39,463 nucleotides of DNA from Frankia sp. AgB32 (GCF_023243045.1 NZ_JALKFX010000018.1:1-39463), one strand, 5' to 3'; positions 1-9,394 are shown, counted from the first letter of the stretch. The notes: a model not told the origin generated them from the sequence alone. Made by a program: numbers and translations.

Positions 1-277
1 GGGACGCGTGCCGGTGGGCGATGCGCCGCAGGATCGGGTCGACGGGCGGGCCGGGTTCGCCGAGCAGGTGCCCGGCGAACGCGACGAGGGCCGCGGCCAG
101 CGCCCGGGCCTGCCGGCCGGTGGCCTGGTTGCCGTCGTTGAACAGCGGTCGCAGCGCGGGGTGGGCCGCGAACAGCCGCCGGTAGAACGCGGCGGTGATC
201 CGCTCCGCGTTCTCGGCGACGCTGCCCGCGGTGGCCGCCAGGACCGCGGCGCAACGGTCGGTCGGGAGGACGTCCAT
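1..277 (-). CDS. hmp: Flavohaemoglobin / NO dioxygenase, N-terminal globin part (cut by window edge)
   Basis: Only the first 92 codons are present; the gene runs off the left edge. They read as a globin domain of the flavohaemoglobin type, which oxidises nitric oxide to nitrate using haem plus a reductase module (the reductase would lie outside the window). Key positions visible: helix-B tyrosine (FYRRLF, Tyr32), helix-E glutamine (NQATGRQARAL, Gln56) and the probable proximal haem histidine (AHRHAS, His90). These match E. coli Hmp Tyr29, Gln53 and His85 in order and spacing. ATG start at 277. Upstream (minus strand) is a less GC-rich patch at 300-340 with two GTAGTA(A/G)C direct repeats (306-313 and 329-336), possibly promoter or operator. 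A single-domain globin cannot be excluded because the reductase is not visible. Confidence 0.8.
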   Translation of the reverse strand, partial: MDVLPTDRCAAVLAATAGSVAENAERITAAFYRRLFAAHPALRPLFNDGNQATGRQARALAAALVAFAGHLLGEPGPPVDPILRRIAHRHAS

Positions 278-472
278 CCGGGCACCAGCTCCGCTTCTAC
301 GGCTCGTAGTAGCAGTACGGGTTTCACGGTAGTAACGGCGCCGCGTCCGATCCGGACTTCCGCTTCATGGCCTCCTTCACACGTGACCCGTGTCCGCGTC
401 CACCAGCACGTCCCGCCGTCGTGCCCCCGGCGCGACGGCCCGGCCGCGCTGGCCTGTTTGGTCGATTCGGCC

Positions 473-520
473 CCGGCTCCGGCCCTGGGCCCAGGGCCCA
501 GGGCCCAGGGCCGGAGCCGG
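473..520. terminator. Long perfect inverted repeat, probable terminator of the CMD gene
   Basis: Two perfect 17-base arms (473-489 and 504-520) flank a 14-base loop. The core is a run of the heptamer GGGCCCA, repeated more than three times (about 487-510). It lies about 30 bases past the stop codon of the minus-strand gene at 551-1009 and before the flavohaemoglobin start. No T-tract follows on either strand, as is usual for actinobacterial hairpin terminators. Confidence 0.55.
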
Positions 521-550
521 CGTCGGGTCGGACCGGGACAGGTTGCCTCG

Positions 551-1009
551 TCAGGCGGCGCCCTCCTGGACGTCAGCCGGCGGCTGCGTGCGGGTCGGGA
601 TCGCGATGCGGTTCCAGCTGTTGATCGTCGCAATCGCGAGCACCAGGTCCGCCGCCTCGCGGTCGGAGAAGTGCTTCGTCACGACCGCCCAGGTGTCGTC
701 GCTGACGCCGTCCGGGCCCAGCCGGGTCGCCTCGTCGGTCAGGGCGAGCGCGGCCCGTTCCCGCTCGTCGAAGAACGGCGCCTCCCGCCACGCGGAGACG
801 GCGAACAGTCGCCGCGACGACTCGCCGGCCGCCAGCGCGTCCCGGCTGTGCATGTCCACACAGAACGAGCACCCGTTGATCACCGATGCCCGCAGCTTCA
901 CCAGCTCCAGCAGCGTGGCATCGACGTGCTTGCGGACATAGGTCTCCAGGCCGAGCATCGCCCGGTATCCCTCCGGCGCGACCTCGGCCACGTTCAGTCG
1001 TTGCGACAT
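551..1009 (-). CDS. Carboxymuconolactone decarboxylase / AhpD-family protein
   Basis: 152 residues, usual for the family. The redox signature NGCSFCVDMH gives Cys47-x-x-Cys50-x-x-x-His54, the AhpD-type catalytic dithiol plus histidine. Upstream is the typical helix with LVKLRAS and downstream a NSWNRIA segment. Members are small all-alpha proteins acting as peroxidases, often with peroxiredoxin or thiol partners. Substrate cannot be told from sequence; peroxide or organic hydroperoxide reduction is likely, true carboxymuconolactone decarboxylation unlikely because no aromatic pathway genes are near. ATG start at 1009 is preceded by a purine-rich ribosome site (GAGGAGAGG, about 9 bases away). 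The flavohaemoglobin downstream on the same strand suggests a stress-response neighbourhood, though a hairpin lies between them. Confidence 0.85.
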   Translation of the reverse strand: MSQRLNVAEVAPEGYRAMLGLETYVRKHVDATLLELVKLRASVINGCSFCVDMHSRDALAAGESSRRLFAVSAWREAPFFDERERAALALTDEATRLGPDGVSDDTWAVVTKHFSDREAADLVLAIATINSWNRIAIPTRTQPPADVQEGAA

Positions 1010-1036
1010 CGTTGCGTCCTCTCCTCTGGCAGCCGG

Positions 1037-1053
1037 GGCAGCCGGCGGCTGCC
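1037..1053. repeat. Short perfect inverted repeat in the CMD leader
   Basis: GGCAGCC - 3 bases - GGCTGCC, 28 bases upstream of the CMD-gene start on the minus strand and about 100 bases after the stop of the BpsA-like gene. It could end the BpsA-like transcript or fold in the CMD leader. No T-tract. Confidence 0.35.
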
Positions 1054-1154
1054 TGCGACGCCGGGCCGCCCCAGTGGCGACCCTTCCCCGCCCTGGACGG
1101 GGCCGCCACCCGAGATGTGACGGGCCCGGCCCGCGGTGCCGGTGTCGAGGCCGC

Positions 1155-3110
1155 TCAGGTGGTCGGCGGGGCCGGCTCTCCGGCGAGGCCGGCGGTGGCC
1201 GCCGCGGCGTCGAGGGTGGCTGCCAGCGTCTGCCTGGGCAGGTCGATCAGGCGGGCCACGAGCAGGTCGCCGTCGCCGGTGGCGCCCCGGACCAGGGCGA
1301 GCGCCTCGCGCTGGGTCAGCACCCGGCCGGTGCGGTCCCGGACGAGCCTGATCAGGCCGTCCCGCCAGACGTTGCCGAGCCGGCCGTGCGGACGGTCGAG
1401 CAGCCGGCGGGCCAGGAGTTCGCCGGGAGCGAGGGTCGCGGGGTCGGTCGCGGCGAATGTCACCAGTCGCGTCCGGGAGCCGGCCGCGGGGGACGAATCG
1501 AGCTCCGGGGTCGCCGTCCACTTCGCCCGCAGGTGGCCGGACAGGCTCCCGGGGCGCAGGTCGGGGTGTGCGGCGTCCACGATCAGCGCGAGCCGGTCGG
1601 CGTTGACGGCCAGCAGGAGCCGCGTCAGCCAGGGCCCCGGGTCGTCCGTCAGGTCGGCGACGACCGCCGTGACGCCGCCCGCGCCGGCCGTCGCCACGGG
1701 CGGCAGCCCGCGGTCGAGGACCGTTGCCAGGCGGGTGTGGGTCGCGTCCAGGGCGGGGCGCTCACCGACGAACACCGACCGGGCGGGGGCTGCGGCGGCG
1801 AGGAAACGGCCGGCAGCGTCCAGCACCGGGGCGGGCAGCTCGCCGGACCGGCCCTCCTCGGACTGGCGGCCGCGGGTGTAGATCGTCGTCGGCACCGGCT
1901 CGCGGTCGGCCGGGCGGTCGAGGCGTTTCCAGGTGGCGGGCGTCGGCTGGCAGATGTACATGGCGGCGCGGGCGCCGACGGCCTCGGCGCCGTCGTAGGT
2001 GTGGAAGTCCGGCCAGACCGCCTCGAACACGAAACCCTGGTCGAGCAGTGCGCGCTGCACCTTCGCGCCCAGTGCGGGCGTGCGCGTGCTGTACCCGTAG
2101 GCGACGAGGACGCGGCCGCGGTCCCGGTCGGCGAGCGCCTGCGCGCCCCGCGCGGCGAACAGGGACACGCCGGCGGGGGTGTACGGCGGGTCGGTGAAGA
2201 CGAGGTCGGCCGAGCCGGCGAGCGACGGCGGCAGGCCGAAGCGCAGGTCCGCGTATCGGCATTGCAGCCGCACGCCCAGCGAGCGGGCCGAGCGGTCGAG
2301 GTACTCCAGCAGTTCCTCATCGATGTCCACCACCGTGACCGCCGGCCCGGCGCTCGCCGCCGCCGCGCCGTGCCCGGCGTCGCGCTTGGCGAGCAGGGCG
2401 ACGGCCAGCGAGGTCAGGTCATGGTCGCCGACGCACAGCAGGCGGCCCTCGCGCAGGTCGTAGCGGCTGGCGAGCCACACCGCCCGGCGCACGACCGTCG
2501 CCGCGGTGGCGGGCACGTGGTCGAGTTCGGCGCGCGGGCGCGGGGCGGCGGCGATGAGCTCGTGCACGGCGGTCACGAGCGCGCCGTGGCGGTGGATCTC
2601 GACCGCGAGCGGGTCGATGGGCGTCGACGCGCGCAGACCGGTGTAGTCGATCATGGTTCGGTAGTGGTCGACCGCGCCGGCGCGCAGCACCTGGCGCTCG
2701 CCCGCGGCGGGGCGAAGGTCGTCGCCGAGGCAGGCGAGGATCTCCTCGACCGAGCGGCGCGGCAGGCCGGTCTCCTGGACCAGCTCCCGCAGCGTCCGGG
2801 GCCGCTCGGTCAGGGCGGCGACAACCCGGCGCGGCGCCTTGGCGTGCACCCGGTAGTCGTGCAGCAGCGTCGCCAGCGACTCGCCGGGGGCCCCCGGCGC
2901 GCCACCCGCTCCGGACGGCGCGACGTCAGTGGTCTCTGTGGTGGTCTTGACGCCGGGGCCGCCAGCCCCGCCGGCTGCCGCCGAGGAACGCCCCGCCCCG
3001 GCCGCCGATTCCCCAACGGGCGCGCCCACATCCGGCGTCACCTGCGCCGATGCGGCGGGCGACGGAGGGAACGGCGACGGTCGGGGATCGGACGCGGGCT
3101 GCTGGGTCAC
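1155..3110 (-). CDS. BpsA-like (N4-bis(aminopropyl)spermidine synthase family) protein with extra C-terminal domain
   Basis: 651 residues. Order: low-complexity Pro/Ala/Gly N-terminus (1-78); winged-helix-like segment (about 84-150; [20 protein letters not shown]); Rossmann-type transferase core (about 215-395) with [14 protein letters not shown] (227-240), [12 protein letters not shown] (260-271), ADLRFGLPP and [10 protein letters not shown] (305-314); then an unrecognised C-terminal region (about 425-651). The wHTH plus core matches the archaeal and thermophile BpsA family (PF01861), which transfers aminopropyl groups to spermidine. Two differences: the family's acidic GDDD is GDHD here, and DPPE is DPPY, the signature of amino-methyltransferases. 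BpsA proteins are about 350 residues, so this is nearly double. GTG start; no clear ribosome site; the true start could be later in the low-complexity stretch. It diverges from hisD across 71 bases. Function is uncertain: aminopropyl- or methyltransferase. Confidence 0.7.
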   Translation of the reverse strand: MTQQPASDPRPSPFPPSPAASAQVTPDVGAPVGESAAGAGRSSAAAGGAGGPGVKTTTETTDVAPSGAGGAPGAPGESLATLLHDYRVHAKAPRRVVAALTERPRTLRELVQETGLPRRSVEEILACLGDDLRPAAGERQVLRAGAVDHYRTMIDYTGLRASTPIDPLAVEIHRHGALVTAVHELIAAAPRPRAELDHVPATAATVVRRAVWLASRYDLREGRLLCVGDHDLTSLAVALLAKRDAGHGAAAASAGPAVTVVDIDEELLEYLDRSARSLGVRLQCRYADLRFGLPPSLAGSADLVFTDPPYTPAGVSLFAARGAQALADRDRGRVLVAYGYSTRTPALGAKVQRALLDQGFVFEAVWPDFHTYDGAEAVGARAAMYICQPTPATWKRLDRPADREPVPTTIYTRGRQSEEGRSGELPAPVLDAAGRFLAAAAPARSVFVGERPALDATHTRLATVLDRGLPPVATAGAGGVTAVVADLTDDPGPWLTRLLLAVNADRLALIVDAAHPDLRPGSLSGHLRAKWTATPELDSSPAAGSRTRLVTFAATDPATLAPGELLARRLLDRPHGRLGNVWRDGLIRLVRDRTGRVLTQREALALVRGATGDGDLLVARLIDLPRQTLAATLDAAAATAGLAGEPAPPTT

Positions 3111-3168
3111 CGGACCAGCGTGACATCCCGCGCCGGCTCGTGATTTCGCCGGGCCCGGCGCCGGCGGA

Positions 3169-3174
3169 TAGTCT
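3169..3174 (+). promoter_or_regulatory. Candidate -10 box (TAGTCT) for a leaderless hisD mRNA
   Basis: TANNNT followed by exactly 7 bases and the GTG of hisD, so transcription would start at or next to the start codon. There is no Shine-Dalgarno sequence. No recognisable -35 box. Confidence 0.5.
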
Positions 3175-3181
3175 CAATACC

Positions 3182-4477
3182 GTGCTCAGAAGGGTAGATC
3201 TGCGTGACGCCGCGCCCACGCCCGCGGAGGTTCGTCGGCTGTTGCCGCGCGCCGCGATCGACGTGGACGTCGCCGTCGCTGCGGTGCGGCCGGTCTGCGA
3301 CGACGTGCGTGAGCGCGGCGACGCGGCCGTCCTCGACGCCGCCGAGCGCTTCGACGGGGTCCGTCCCGCCCAGCTGCGGGTGCCCGCCGCCGATCTCGCG
3401 GCCGCCGCCGACAACCTCGACCCGGCCGTGCGCGACGCGCTGGCCGAGGCGATCCGGCGCTGCCGTCTGGTGCACGGCGCCCAGCGGCGCGAACCGGTGA
3501 CCATCGAGGTCGCCCCGGGTCTCACCGTGACCGAGCGGTGGGCGCCGGTGGAGCGGGTCGGTCTCTACGTCCCCGGCGGCCGGGTCGCCTATCCGAGCAG
3601 CGTCGTCATGAACGTCGTGGCCGCGCAGGAGGCGGGCGTCGCCTCGCTCGCGGTGTTCTCCCCGCCGCAGCGGGACAACGGCGGCCTGCCGCACCCTGTC
3701 GTGCTCGGCGCCTGCGCGCTGCTCGGCATCGACGAGGTCTACGCCGCCGGCGGCGCCCAGGCGATCGCGATGGCCGCCCACGGCACGGCCAGCTGCCCAC
3801 CGGTCGACGTGATCACCGGCCCGGGCAACGTCTACGTCACGGCCGCGAAGCGGCTGGTGCGCGGCGTGGTCGGCGTCGACGCGGAGGCCGGTCCGACCGA
3901 GGTCGCGATCCTTGCCGACGCCACCGCCGACCCGAGCTATGTCGCCGTCGACCTCATCGCCCAGGCGGAGCACGACCCGATGGCCGCGGTGCTGCTGGTC
4001 ACCACCTCCGTCGAGCTCGCCGACGCCGTCGACGTCGAGCTCGGCAAGCAGGTGCCCGCCACCCGCCACCGTGAGCGCGTCGAGGAGGCCCTGGCCGGCC
4101 AGGGCGCGGTGGCGCTCGTCGCCGACCTCGACGCCGGCCTCGCCGTCGTCGACGGCTGGGCCGCCGAGCACCTGGAGATCCACACGGCCGACGCGGCCCG
4201 CCTCGCCGCCCGGGTCCGCCACGCCGGGGCGATCTTCGTCGGCCCGCACGCCCCCGTCCCGCTCGGGGACTACCTCGCCGGCTCCAACCACGTCCTGCCC
4301 ACCGGCGGCACGGCCCGCCACTCCGGCGGCCTGTCCGTCGCCACCTTCCAGAGGCAGGTCCACGTCATCGAGAGCACCCCGGACGCGCTGCACGCCGTCG
4401 CCGGGCGGCTGTCGGCGCTCGCCGCGGCCGAGGACCTCACCGGGCACGCCGACGCCGTGCGGGCGCGGTTCCGATGA
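3182..4477 (+). CDS. hisD: Histidinol dehydrogenase
   Basis: Catalyses the last two oxidations of histidine synthesis (histidinol to histidine, NAD+). 431 residues, normal length. Visible motifs: [14 protein letters not shown] (NAD loop), [11 protein letters not shown], the zinc-site segment [10 protein letters not shown], catalytic Glu-His in [13 protein letters not shown], and the C-terminal [17 protein letters not shown]. The frame stays open upstream to 3050, but GTG 3182 (reading VLRRVDLRD) is chosen because it matches actinobacterial HisD N-termini and sits 7 bases after a -10-like box. First gene of hisDCBH; its stop overlaps the hisC start (ATGA). Confidence 0.97.
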   Translation: MLRRVDLRDAAPTPAEVRRLLPRAAIDVDVAVAAVRPVCDDVRERGDAAVLDAAERFDGVRPAQLRVPAADLAAAADNLDPAVRDALAEAIRRCRLVHGAQRREPVTIEVAPGLTVTERWAPVERVGLYVPGGRVAYPSSVVMNVVAAQEAGVASLAVFSPPQRDNGGLPHPVVLGACALLGIDEVYAAGGAQAIAMAAHGTASCPPVDVITGPGNVYVTAAKRLVRGVVGVDAEAGPTEVAILADATADPSYVAVDLIAQAEHDPMAAVLLVTTSVELADAVDVELGKQVPATRHRERVEEALAGQGAVALVADLDAGLAVVDGWAAEHLEIHTADAARLAARVRHAGAIFVGPHAPVPLGDYLAGSNHVLPTGGTARHSGGLSVATFQRQVHVIESTPDALHAVAGRLSALAAAEDLTGHADAVRARFR

Positions 4478-5688
4478 TGGTGCAGACCGGCGGTCGCGTC
4501 GACGCCCGCCCGGCCCGGGACGACCGGCCGTGGCGGCCGCTGGACCTCGACGAGCTGCCGTTGCGCGACGTCCTGCGGGGCGTGTCCCCGTACGGCGCGC
4601 CCCAGCTCGACGTGCCGGTGCGGCTGAACACCAACGAGAACCCGTACCCGCCGTCCATCGGCCTCGTCGACGCCCTCGGCAAGGCGGCGACGCTCGCCGC
4701 CACCGAGGCGAACCGCTACCCGGACCGCGACGCCGAGGCACTGCGCGCCGACCTGGCGTACTACCTCACCCCGGACGCCGGTTTCGGCGTGCACACCGCC
4801 CAGGTGTGGGCCGCCAACGGATCCAACGAGGTCCTCCAGCAGCTCTGCCAGGCATTCGGCGGCCCGGGCCGGGTCGCCGTCGGCTTCGAGCCGTCCTACT
4901 CGATGCACCGGCTCATCGCCCTGACCACGGCGACGGACTGGGTCGCCGAGCAGCGCGCCGCGGACTTCAGCCTGTCCGTCGAGGCGGTCGCGGCGGCGGT
5001 CGAACGGCACCGCCCGGCGCTGCTGTTCCTCTGCTCCCCGAACAACCCCACCGGCACGGCGCTGCCGCTCGAGGTCATCGCGGCCGCCTGCGAGGCGATG
5101 CACGCCGCCGGCAGCGGCATGGTCGTCGTCGACGAGGCCTACGCCGAGTTCCGCCGGGACGGCGTCCCCAGCGCCCTGACGCTGCTGCCGCAGCATCCGC
5201 GGCTCATCGTCACCCGCACGATGAGCAAGGCGTTCGCGCTGGCCGGCGCCCGCGTCGGCTACCTGGCCGCGCACCCTGCCGTCGTCGACGCGCTCCAGCT
5301 CGTCCGGCTGCCCTACCATCTGTCCGGCTTCACCCAGGCCGTCGCCCGCACCGCGCTCGCGCACGCCGACGAGCTGCTCGGCTCGGTCGAGGCCGTCCGG
5401 GCCCAGCGGGACCGGATCGTGCGGGAACTGACCGCGCTCGGGCTTCAGGTCGCGCCGAGCGACGCCAACTTCGTGTTCTTCGGCGCGTTCGCCGATCATC
5501 GTGCCGTCTGGCGGGGCCTCCTCGACGCCGGGGTGCTCATCCGCGATGTCGGCCCGGACGGCTGGCTGCGGGTCACCGCGGGCCTGCCGCGCGAGATCGA
5601 CACGTTCCTCGCCGCCCTCGGTCGGGTGCTTGCCGGCGCCGGGGCGGGGACCGGGCAGACTGACGGTCAGACACCGCCAGACCGGTAG
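4474..5688 (+). CDS. hisC: Histidinol-phosphate aminotransferase
   Basis: PLP enzyme converting imidazole-acetol phosphate and glutamate to histidinol phosphate and 2-oxoglutarate. 404 residues with an actinobacteria-like N-terminal extension. Motifs: [11 protein letters not shown] (substrate binding), [20 protein letters not shown] (Asp contacting the PLP nitrogen) and [17 protein letters not shown] with the Schiff-base lysine. Two adjacent ATGs (4474, 4477); 4474 gives the 4-base overlap with the hisD stop, implying translational coupling. Confidence 0.96.
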   Translation: MMVQTGGRVDARPARDDRPWRPLDLDELPLRDVLRGVSPYGAPQLDVPVRLNTNENPYPPSIGLVDALGKAATLAATEANRYPDRDAEALRADLAYYLTPDAGFGVHTAQVWAANGSNEVLQQLCQAFGGPGRVAVGFEPSYSMHRLIALTTATDWVAEQRAADFSLSVEAVAAAVERHRPALLFLCSPNNPTGTALPLEVIAAACEAMHAAGSGMVVVDEAYAEFRRDGVPSALTLLPQHPRLIVTRTMSKAFALAGARVGYLAAHPAVVDALQLVRLPYHLSGFTQAVARTALAHADELLGSVEAVRAQRDRIVRELTALGLQVAPSDANFVFFGAFADHRAVWRGLLDAGVLIRDVGPDGWLRVTAGLPREIDTFLAALGRVLAGAGAGTGQTDGQTPPDR

Positions 5689-5735
5689 ATCCGGCTGACC
5701 CAGGACCCAGGTAGGAAAGGCCCGAGGAAGCCCCG

Positions 5736-6323
5736 ATGGCACGTACCGCGCGTATCGCACGCAAGACGCTGGAGTCCGACGTCCTGGTCGAGCTCGACCT
5801 CGACGGGACGGGAGTGGCGACGTCCGACACCGGCGTGCCGTTCTTCGACCACATGATGTCCCAGATCGGCAAGCACGGCGGGTTCGACCTGACTGTGCGA
5901 ACCCGCGGTGACCTGCACATCGACGCTCACCACACGGTCGAGGACACCTCGATCGCGTTCGGTACGGCGCTGCGCGAGGCGCTCGGCGACAAGGCCGGGA
6001 TCCGCCGCTTCGGCGACGCCACCGTCCCGCTCGACGAGGCCCTCGCCCTCGCCGTCGTTGACCTGTCCGGCCGGCCGTACTGCGTGCACGTCGAACCCGA
6101 CCTGGTCGGCATGATCGGCACCTACGACACGACGCTGACCCGGCACATCTTCGAGTCCATCACCGCGTCGGCGCGGATCGCGCTGCACGTGCGGGTGCTC
6201 TCCGGCCGCAACGCCCACCACGTGGTGGAGGCGCAGTTCAAGGCGGTCGCGCGGGCCCTGCGCGACGCGGTGGCCCTCGACGCGCGGGTCGCCGGCGTGC
6301 CGTCCACGAAGGGCACGCTGTGA
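5736..6323 (+). CDS. hisB: Imidazoleglycerol-phosphate dehydratase
   Basis: Mn-dependent dehydration of imidazole glycerol phosphate. 195 residues: the single-function form with no histidinol-phosphatase domain, as usual in actinobacteria. Metal-binding motifs HHTVEDT and [10 protein letters not shown] are both intact, as is [11 protein letters not shown] 47-base gap follows hisC; ribosome site GAGGAAG lies about 7 bases before the ATG. The stop overlaps the hisH GTG (GTGA). Confidence 0.97.
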   Translation: MARTARIARKTLESDVLVELDLDGTGVATSDTGVPFFDHMMSQIGKHGGFDLTVRTRGDLHIDAHHTVEDTSIAFGTALREALGDKAGIRRFGDATVPLDEALALAVVDLSGRPYCVHVEPDLVGMIGTYDTTLTRHIFESITASARIALHVRVLSGRNAHHVVEAQFKAVARALRDAVALDARVAGVPSTKGTL

Positions 6324-6949
6324 GTGCTGGCGGTGGGCCGCGGCCGCGGGTCCTGGTGCTCGACTACGGCTCCGGGAACCTGCGATCGGCGCAGCGCGCC
6401 CTGGCCAGGGTCGGCGCCGACGTGACGGTCAGCGACGATCTTGACGCGGCGCGGGACGCCGACGGGCTGGTCGTGCCCGGCGTCGGCGCCTACGCCGCGT
6501 GCATGGCCGGGATCGACGGCCTCGGCGCCGCGCCCGTCGTCCGCGCGCGTCTCGCCGCCGGCCGGCCGGTGCTGGGGATCTGCGTCGGCATGCAGGTGCT
6601 CTACGAGCGCGGCGACGAGCACGGGGTGCGTACCGCCGGGATCGGCGCACTGCCCGGCGAGGTCCGCCGCCTCGCCGCCCCGATCCTGCCGCACATGGGC
6701 TGGAACACGGTGCGCCCGCCCGCCGGGTCGGTGCTGTTCGCCGGGCTGCCCGCGGACACCCGTTTCTACTTCGTCCACTCGTACGCGGCCAAGGCCGATC
6801 CGGACGCCGGCGACACGATCGGCGAGCACGGCGAGCCGTTCGCGGCCGCGGTGGAACGCGGCGCGCTGGCCGCCACCCAGTTCCACCCGGAGAAGTCCGG
6901 CGACGCCGGCGCGCACCTGCTCACGAACTGGCTCGCCACCCTCGCCTGA
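6320..6949 (+). CDS. hisH: Imidazole glycerol phosphate synthase, glutaminase subunit
   Basis: Class I glutamine amidotransferase that feeds ammonia to HisF. 209 residues. Triad visible: nucleophile Cys in [12 protein letters not shown] and His-x-Glu in TQFHPEKSG; oxyanion and N-terminal strand motifs [13 protein letters not shown] and VPGVGAY. GTG start overlaps the hisB stop by 4 bases. Its partner hisF lies about 1.6 kb downstream, beyond an opposing gene. Only 6 bases separate its stop from the stop of the convergent DUF302-type gene, so the two transcripts must overlap. Confidence 0.96.
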   Translation: MSAGGGPRPRVLVLDYGSGNLRSAQRALARVGADVTVSDDLDAARDADGLVVPGVGAYAACMAGIDGLGAAPVVRARLAAGRPVLGICVGMQVLYERGDEHGVRTAGIGALPGEVRRLAAPILPHMGWNTVRPPAGSVLFAGLPADTRFYFVHSYAAKADPDAGDTIGEHGEPFAAAVERGALAATQFHPEKSGDAGAHLLTNWLATLA

Positions 6950-6955
6950 GCCGAA

Positions 6956-7642
6956 TCAGCCCGTCGCGGCCGGGACGCGGCCGGTCGTCAGTGCGTCCGG
7001 CACCGGGAAGTCGAGCGATTCCAGCAAGGTCGCGAGCTTCAGGTCCAGCTCGATGCCGACGATCGTGATCGACCGGTTGCCGTAGCTGCGGAAATGGGTG
7101 CTCGGCTGGTCGACGCTGAACCGGGTCCGGGCGAGGTGGTCGGTGTGGATCGTCGTGCGCAGCGGCGCGTGCAGCAGCACCCCGGGATCGTGGCGGAACA
7201 TCCGCTCGGCGATGACATGGTTGCCCATCAGGTACTCCACGCAGCGGCCCTCGTCGCCCGCGGCGCGCAGCAGCCAGCCGAAGTCCCCGCGCCAGTAGCG
7301 CACGAAGTCGTGCGGGGCGTGCGGCAGGATCGCGGCGCGCACCTCCGTCCAGGTCGGCCAGCCGGCGGCGAGGGCGGCGAACCGCGCCTCGTCGAGGGCC
7401 GGCACCGCCTGTTCGTAGCGGCGCACCGTCTCGTCGAACGCCAGCCCCGTCGCGACCGACAGCCGGTGGACCTCGTAACGCACCGTCTCGACCGCCTCGG
7501 CGGTCCGGGTCGGGGAGTCGGTTCGGGTCGGGGAGTCGGTCCGGGTCGGGGAGTCGGTTCGGGTCGGGGAGTCGGTTCGGGTCGGGGAGTCGGTTCGGGT
7601 CGGGTAGGCCGTTCGGATGGCCCGCGGATCCGTGCTTGTCAT
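6956..7642 (-). CDS. DUF302-domain protein with N-terminal hexapeptide repeats
   Basis: 228 residues from ATG 7642, with a clear GGGAGGGG ribosome site about 7 bases upstream. Residues 13-47 are about six copies of PTRTDS encoded by 18-bp DNA repeats. The remainder resembles DUF302: a helical region ([11 protein letters not shown]), [41 protein letters not shown] and a terminal [19 protein letters not shown]302 proteins are small, poorly characterised soluble proteins; no enzyme activity can be assigned. No signal peptide. It interrupts the his genes on the opposite strand, is convergent with hisH and divergent from priA. A role in histidine synthesis is not indicated by sequence. Confidence 0.75.
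   Translation of the reverse strand: MTSTDPRAIRTAYPTRTDSPTRTDSPTRTDSPTRTDSPTRTDSPTRTAEAVETVRYEVHRLSVATGLAFDETVRRYEQAVPALDEARFAALAAGWPTWTEVRAAILPHAPHDFVRYWRGDFGWLLRAAGDEGRCVEYLMGNHVIAERMFRHDPGVLLHAPLRTTIHTDHLARTRFSVDQPSTHFRSYGNRSITIVGIELDLKLATLLESLDFPVPDALTTGRVPAATG
7507..7614 (-). repeat. 18-bp tandem repeat array in the DUF302 gene
   Basis: Five near-identical copies of GGGTCGGGGAGTCGGTTC (plus-strand reading) from 7507 to 7596 (the second copy has one change) and a degenerate sixth to 7614. Since 18 is six codons, copy-number change keeps the frame; it encodes repeated PTRTDS. Confidence 0.95.
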
Positions 7643-7766
7643 CGTGGACGCCCCTCCCATCCTCATGGGCCGGCGGCGGCCGGGCGGCGCGCCGCATCCT
7701 GCTTCGGCGGGTCCCCGGCGCCGGCCCGGTCGAAACCGCGAACCCGAGGACACGACCCGAACCGGC

Positions 7767-7790
7767 GGTGGATCCGTGGCTGGATCCGCC
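7767..7790. promoter_or_regulatory. Imperfect inverted repeat upstream of priA (candidate operator)
   Basis: GGTGGATCC - 6 bases - GGATCCGCC, one mismatch in 9-base arms. It ends 17 bases before the priA -10-like box and lies in the 177-base region shared with the divergent DUF302 gene. Placement suits a repressor or activator site; the binding protein is unknown. Confidence 0.35.
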
Positions 7791-7806
7791 GATCCCGGGC
7801 AGCCCA

Positions 7807-7812
7807 TAAGGT
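7807..7812 (+). promoter_or_regulatory. Candidate -10 box (TAAGGT) for leaderless priA
   Basis: TANNNT, then 7 bases, then the priA ATG. No Shine-Dalgarno sequence precedes the start. Same geometry as at hisD, trpC, trpB and lgt. Confidence 0.5.
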
Positions 7813-7819
7813 GGCGGGC

Positions 7820-8548
7820 ATGGCTCTGACACTGCTGCCCGCCGTCGACGTCGCCGACGGCAGTGCCGTGCGCCTCGTCCAGGGCGAGGCCGGCTCCGAG
7901 ACGTCCTACGGCGACCCGCTGGAGGCGGCGCTCACCTGGCAGCGTGACGGCGCCGAGTGGATCCACCTCGTCGACCTCGACGCCGCCTTCGGTCGCGGCT
8001 CGAACCGCGAGCTGATCGCGAAGGTCGTGCGGGCCGTCGACGTCGCCGTCGAACTCTCCGGCGGCATCCGCGACGACGAGTCCCTCGACGCGGCGCTCGC
8101 GACGGGCGCGGCGCGGGTGAACCTCGGCACCGCCGCGCTGGAGAACCCCGACTGGGTCCGGCGTGCCATCGCCCGGGTCGGGGACCGCATCGCCGTCGGC
8201 CTCGACGTGCGCGGCACCACCCTCGCGGCCCGCGGCTGGACCCGCGAGGGCGGCGAGCTCTTCGACGTCCTCGCCCGGCTCGACGCCGACGGCTGCGCCC
8301 GCTACGTGGTGACCGACGTCCGCCGCGACGGCACGCTGACCGGGCCGAACGTCGAGCTGCTGCGGTCGGTGACCGCCGCGACCGACCGGCCGGTCGTCGC
8401 CAGCGGCGGCGTGTCGGCGCTCGCCGACCTCACCGCGATCGCCGCCGTCCCCGGCGTCGAGGGCGCGATCATCGGCAAGGCCCTCTACGCCGGCGCGTTC
8501 ACCCTGCCCGAGGCGCTCGCCGTCGCCGCCGGCGCCCCAGCCACATGA
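7820..8548 (+). CDS. priA: Phosphoribosyl isomerase A (HisA/TrpF dual-function)
   Basis: A (beta/alpha)8 barrel isomerising ProFAR in histidine synthesis and, in actinobacteria, also phosphoribosylanthranilate in tryptophan synthesis. 242 residues. Strongly PriA-like: [18 protein letters not shown] (catalytic Asp), [34 protein letters not shown] (second catalytic Asp), [12 protein letters not shown] and [10 protein letters not shown]. The dual role is inferred from this close likeness to mycobacterial PriA and from the absence of trpF in the trp cluster here. Its stop overlaps the hisF ATG. Confidence 0.95.
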   Translation: MALTLLPAVDVADGSAVRLVQGEAGSETSYGDPLEAALTWQRDGAEWIHLVDLDAAFGRGSNRELIAKVVRAVDVAVELSGGIRDDESLDAALATGAARVNLGTAALENPDWVRRAIARVGDRIAVGLDVRGTTLAARGWTREGGELFDVLARLDADGCARYVVTDVRRDGTLTGPNVELLRSVTAATDRPVVASGGVSALADLTAIAAVPGVEGAIIGKALYAGAFTLPEALAVAAGAPAT

Positions 8549-9309
8549 CGGTCGCGGTCCGCGTCATCCCCTGCCTCGACGTCGACGGCGGCCGGGTCGT
8601 GAAGGGCGTGAACTTCACCGACCTGCGCGACGCGGGTGACCCCGTCGAGATGGCCCGGCTCTACGACGCCGAGGGCGCCGACGAGCTGACGTTCCTCGAC
8701 ATCACCGCCTCCAGCGGCGACCGCGAGACCACATACGACATCGTCCGGCGCACCGCCGAACAGGTCTTCATCCCGCTGACCGTCGGCGGCGGTGTCCGCT
8801 CCACCGACGACGTCAACCGGCTGCTGCGCGCCGGCGCCGACAAGGTCGGGATCAACACGGCCGCCGTCGCCCGGCCTGAACTGGTCCGCGAGTGCGCCCA
8901 CCGGTTCGGCAACCAGTGCATCGTCATCTCGATCGATGCCCGGCGCTGCCCCGACCCGACCGGCCCCCGGTTCGAGGTGACCACGCACGGCGGCCGCCGG
9001 GGCACCGGCATCGACGCTGTCGCCTGGGCCGCCCAGGTCGTCGAACTCGGCTCCGGGGAGATCCTGCTCAACTCGATGGACGCCGACGGCACCCGCGACG
9101 GCTACGACCTGGAGATGATCTCTGCCGTGCGGGCCGAGGTCGACGTGCCGGTGATCGCCAGCGGCGGTGCGGGGGAGCTGGGGCATTTCCCGCCGGCGGT
9201 CGGCGCCGGCGCCGACGCGGTGCTCGCCGCCAGCGTGTTCCACTTCGGCCAGCTTCGCATCGGCGAGGTCAAGTCGGCGCTGCGAGCCGAGGGCGTCCCA
9301 GTGCGCTGA
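8545..9309 (+). CDS. hisF: Imidazole glycerol phosphate synthase, cyclase subunit
   Basis: Barrel enzyme that combines PRFAR with ammonia from HisH to make imidazole glycerol phosphate and AICAR. 254 residues. Motifs: [18 protein letters not shown] (catalytic Asp near the N-terminus), [31 protein letters not shown] (second catalytic Asp) and [16 protein letters not shown] start inside the priA stop (ATGA). A strong hairpin 12 bases after its stop suggests the priA-hisF message ends here. Confidence 0.97.
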   Translation: MTVAVRVIPCLDVDGGRVVKGVNFTDLRDAGDPVEMARLYDAEGADELTFLDITASSGDRETTYDIVRRTAEQVFIPLTVGGGVRSTDDVNRLLRAGADKVGINTAAVARPELVRECAHRFGNQCIVISIDARRCPDPTGPRFEVTTHGGRRGTGIDAVAWAAQVVELGSGEILLNSMDADGTRDGYDLEMISAVRAEVDVPVIASGGAGELGHFPPAVGAGADAVLAASVFHFGQLRIGEVKSALRAEGVPVR

Positions 9310-9320
9310 TCACAACCCGG

Positions 9321-9353
9321 ACCGACCCCGCCGGGGGCGCCGGCCGGGTCGGT
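9321..9353 (+). terminator. Strong hairpin after hisF
   Basis: Arms ACCGACCC (9321-9328) and GGGTCGGT (9346-9353), one C:C mismatch, then an inner GCCGG/CCGGC stem with a 5-base loop. Starts 12 bases after the hisF stop. No U-tract, as common in actinobacteria. It separates hisF from the exporter/hisI/trpE unit. Confidence 0.6.
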
Positions 9354-9394
9354 ATCGCCGGTCGTCTCGAAGTTCTGATTGCACGGGGGTGGTG

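Noticed and set aside
1074-3143. Long plus-strand open frame opposite the BpsA-like gene
   Set aside because: Repeated Arg/Gly/Ala-rich translation without motifs; it is the GC-rich shadow of the minus-strand gene, which has clear Rossmann motifs.
7507-7614. Possible CRISPR-like array
   Set aside because: Units are contiguous 18-mers with no spacers, and they encode PTRTDS in frame within a protein gene; no cas genes.
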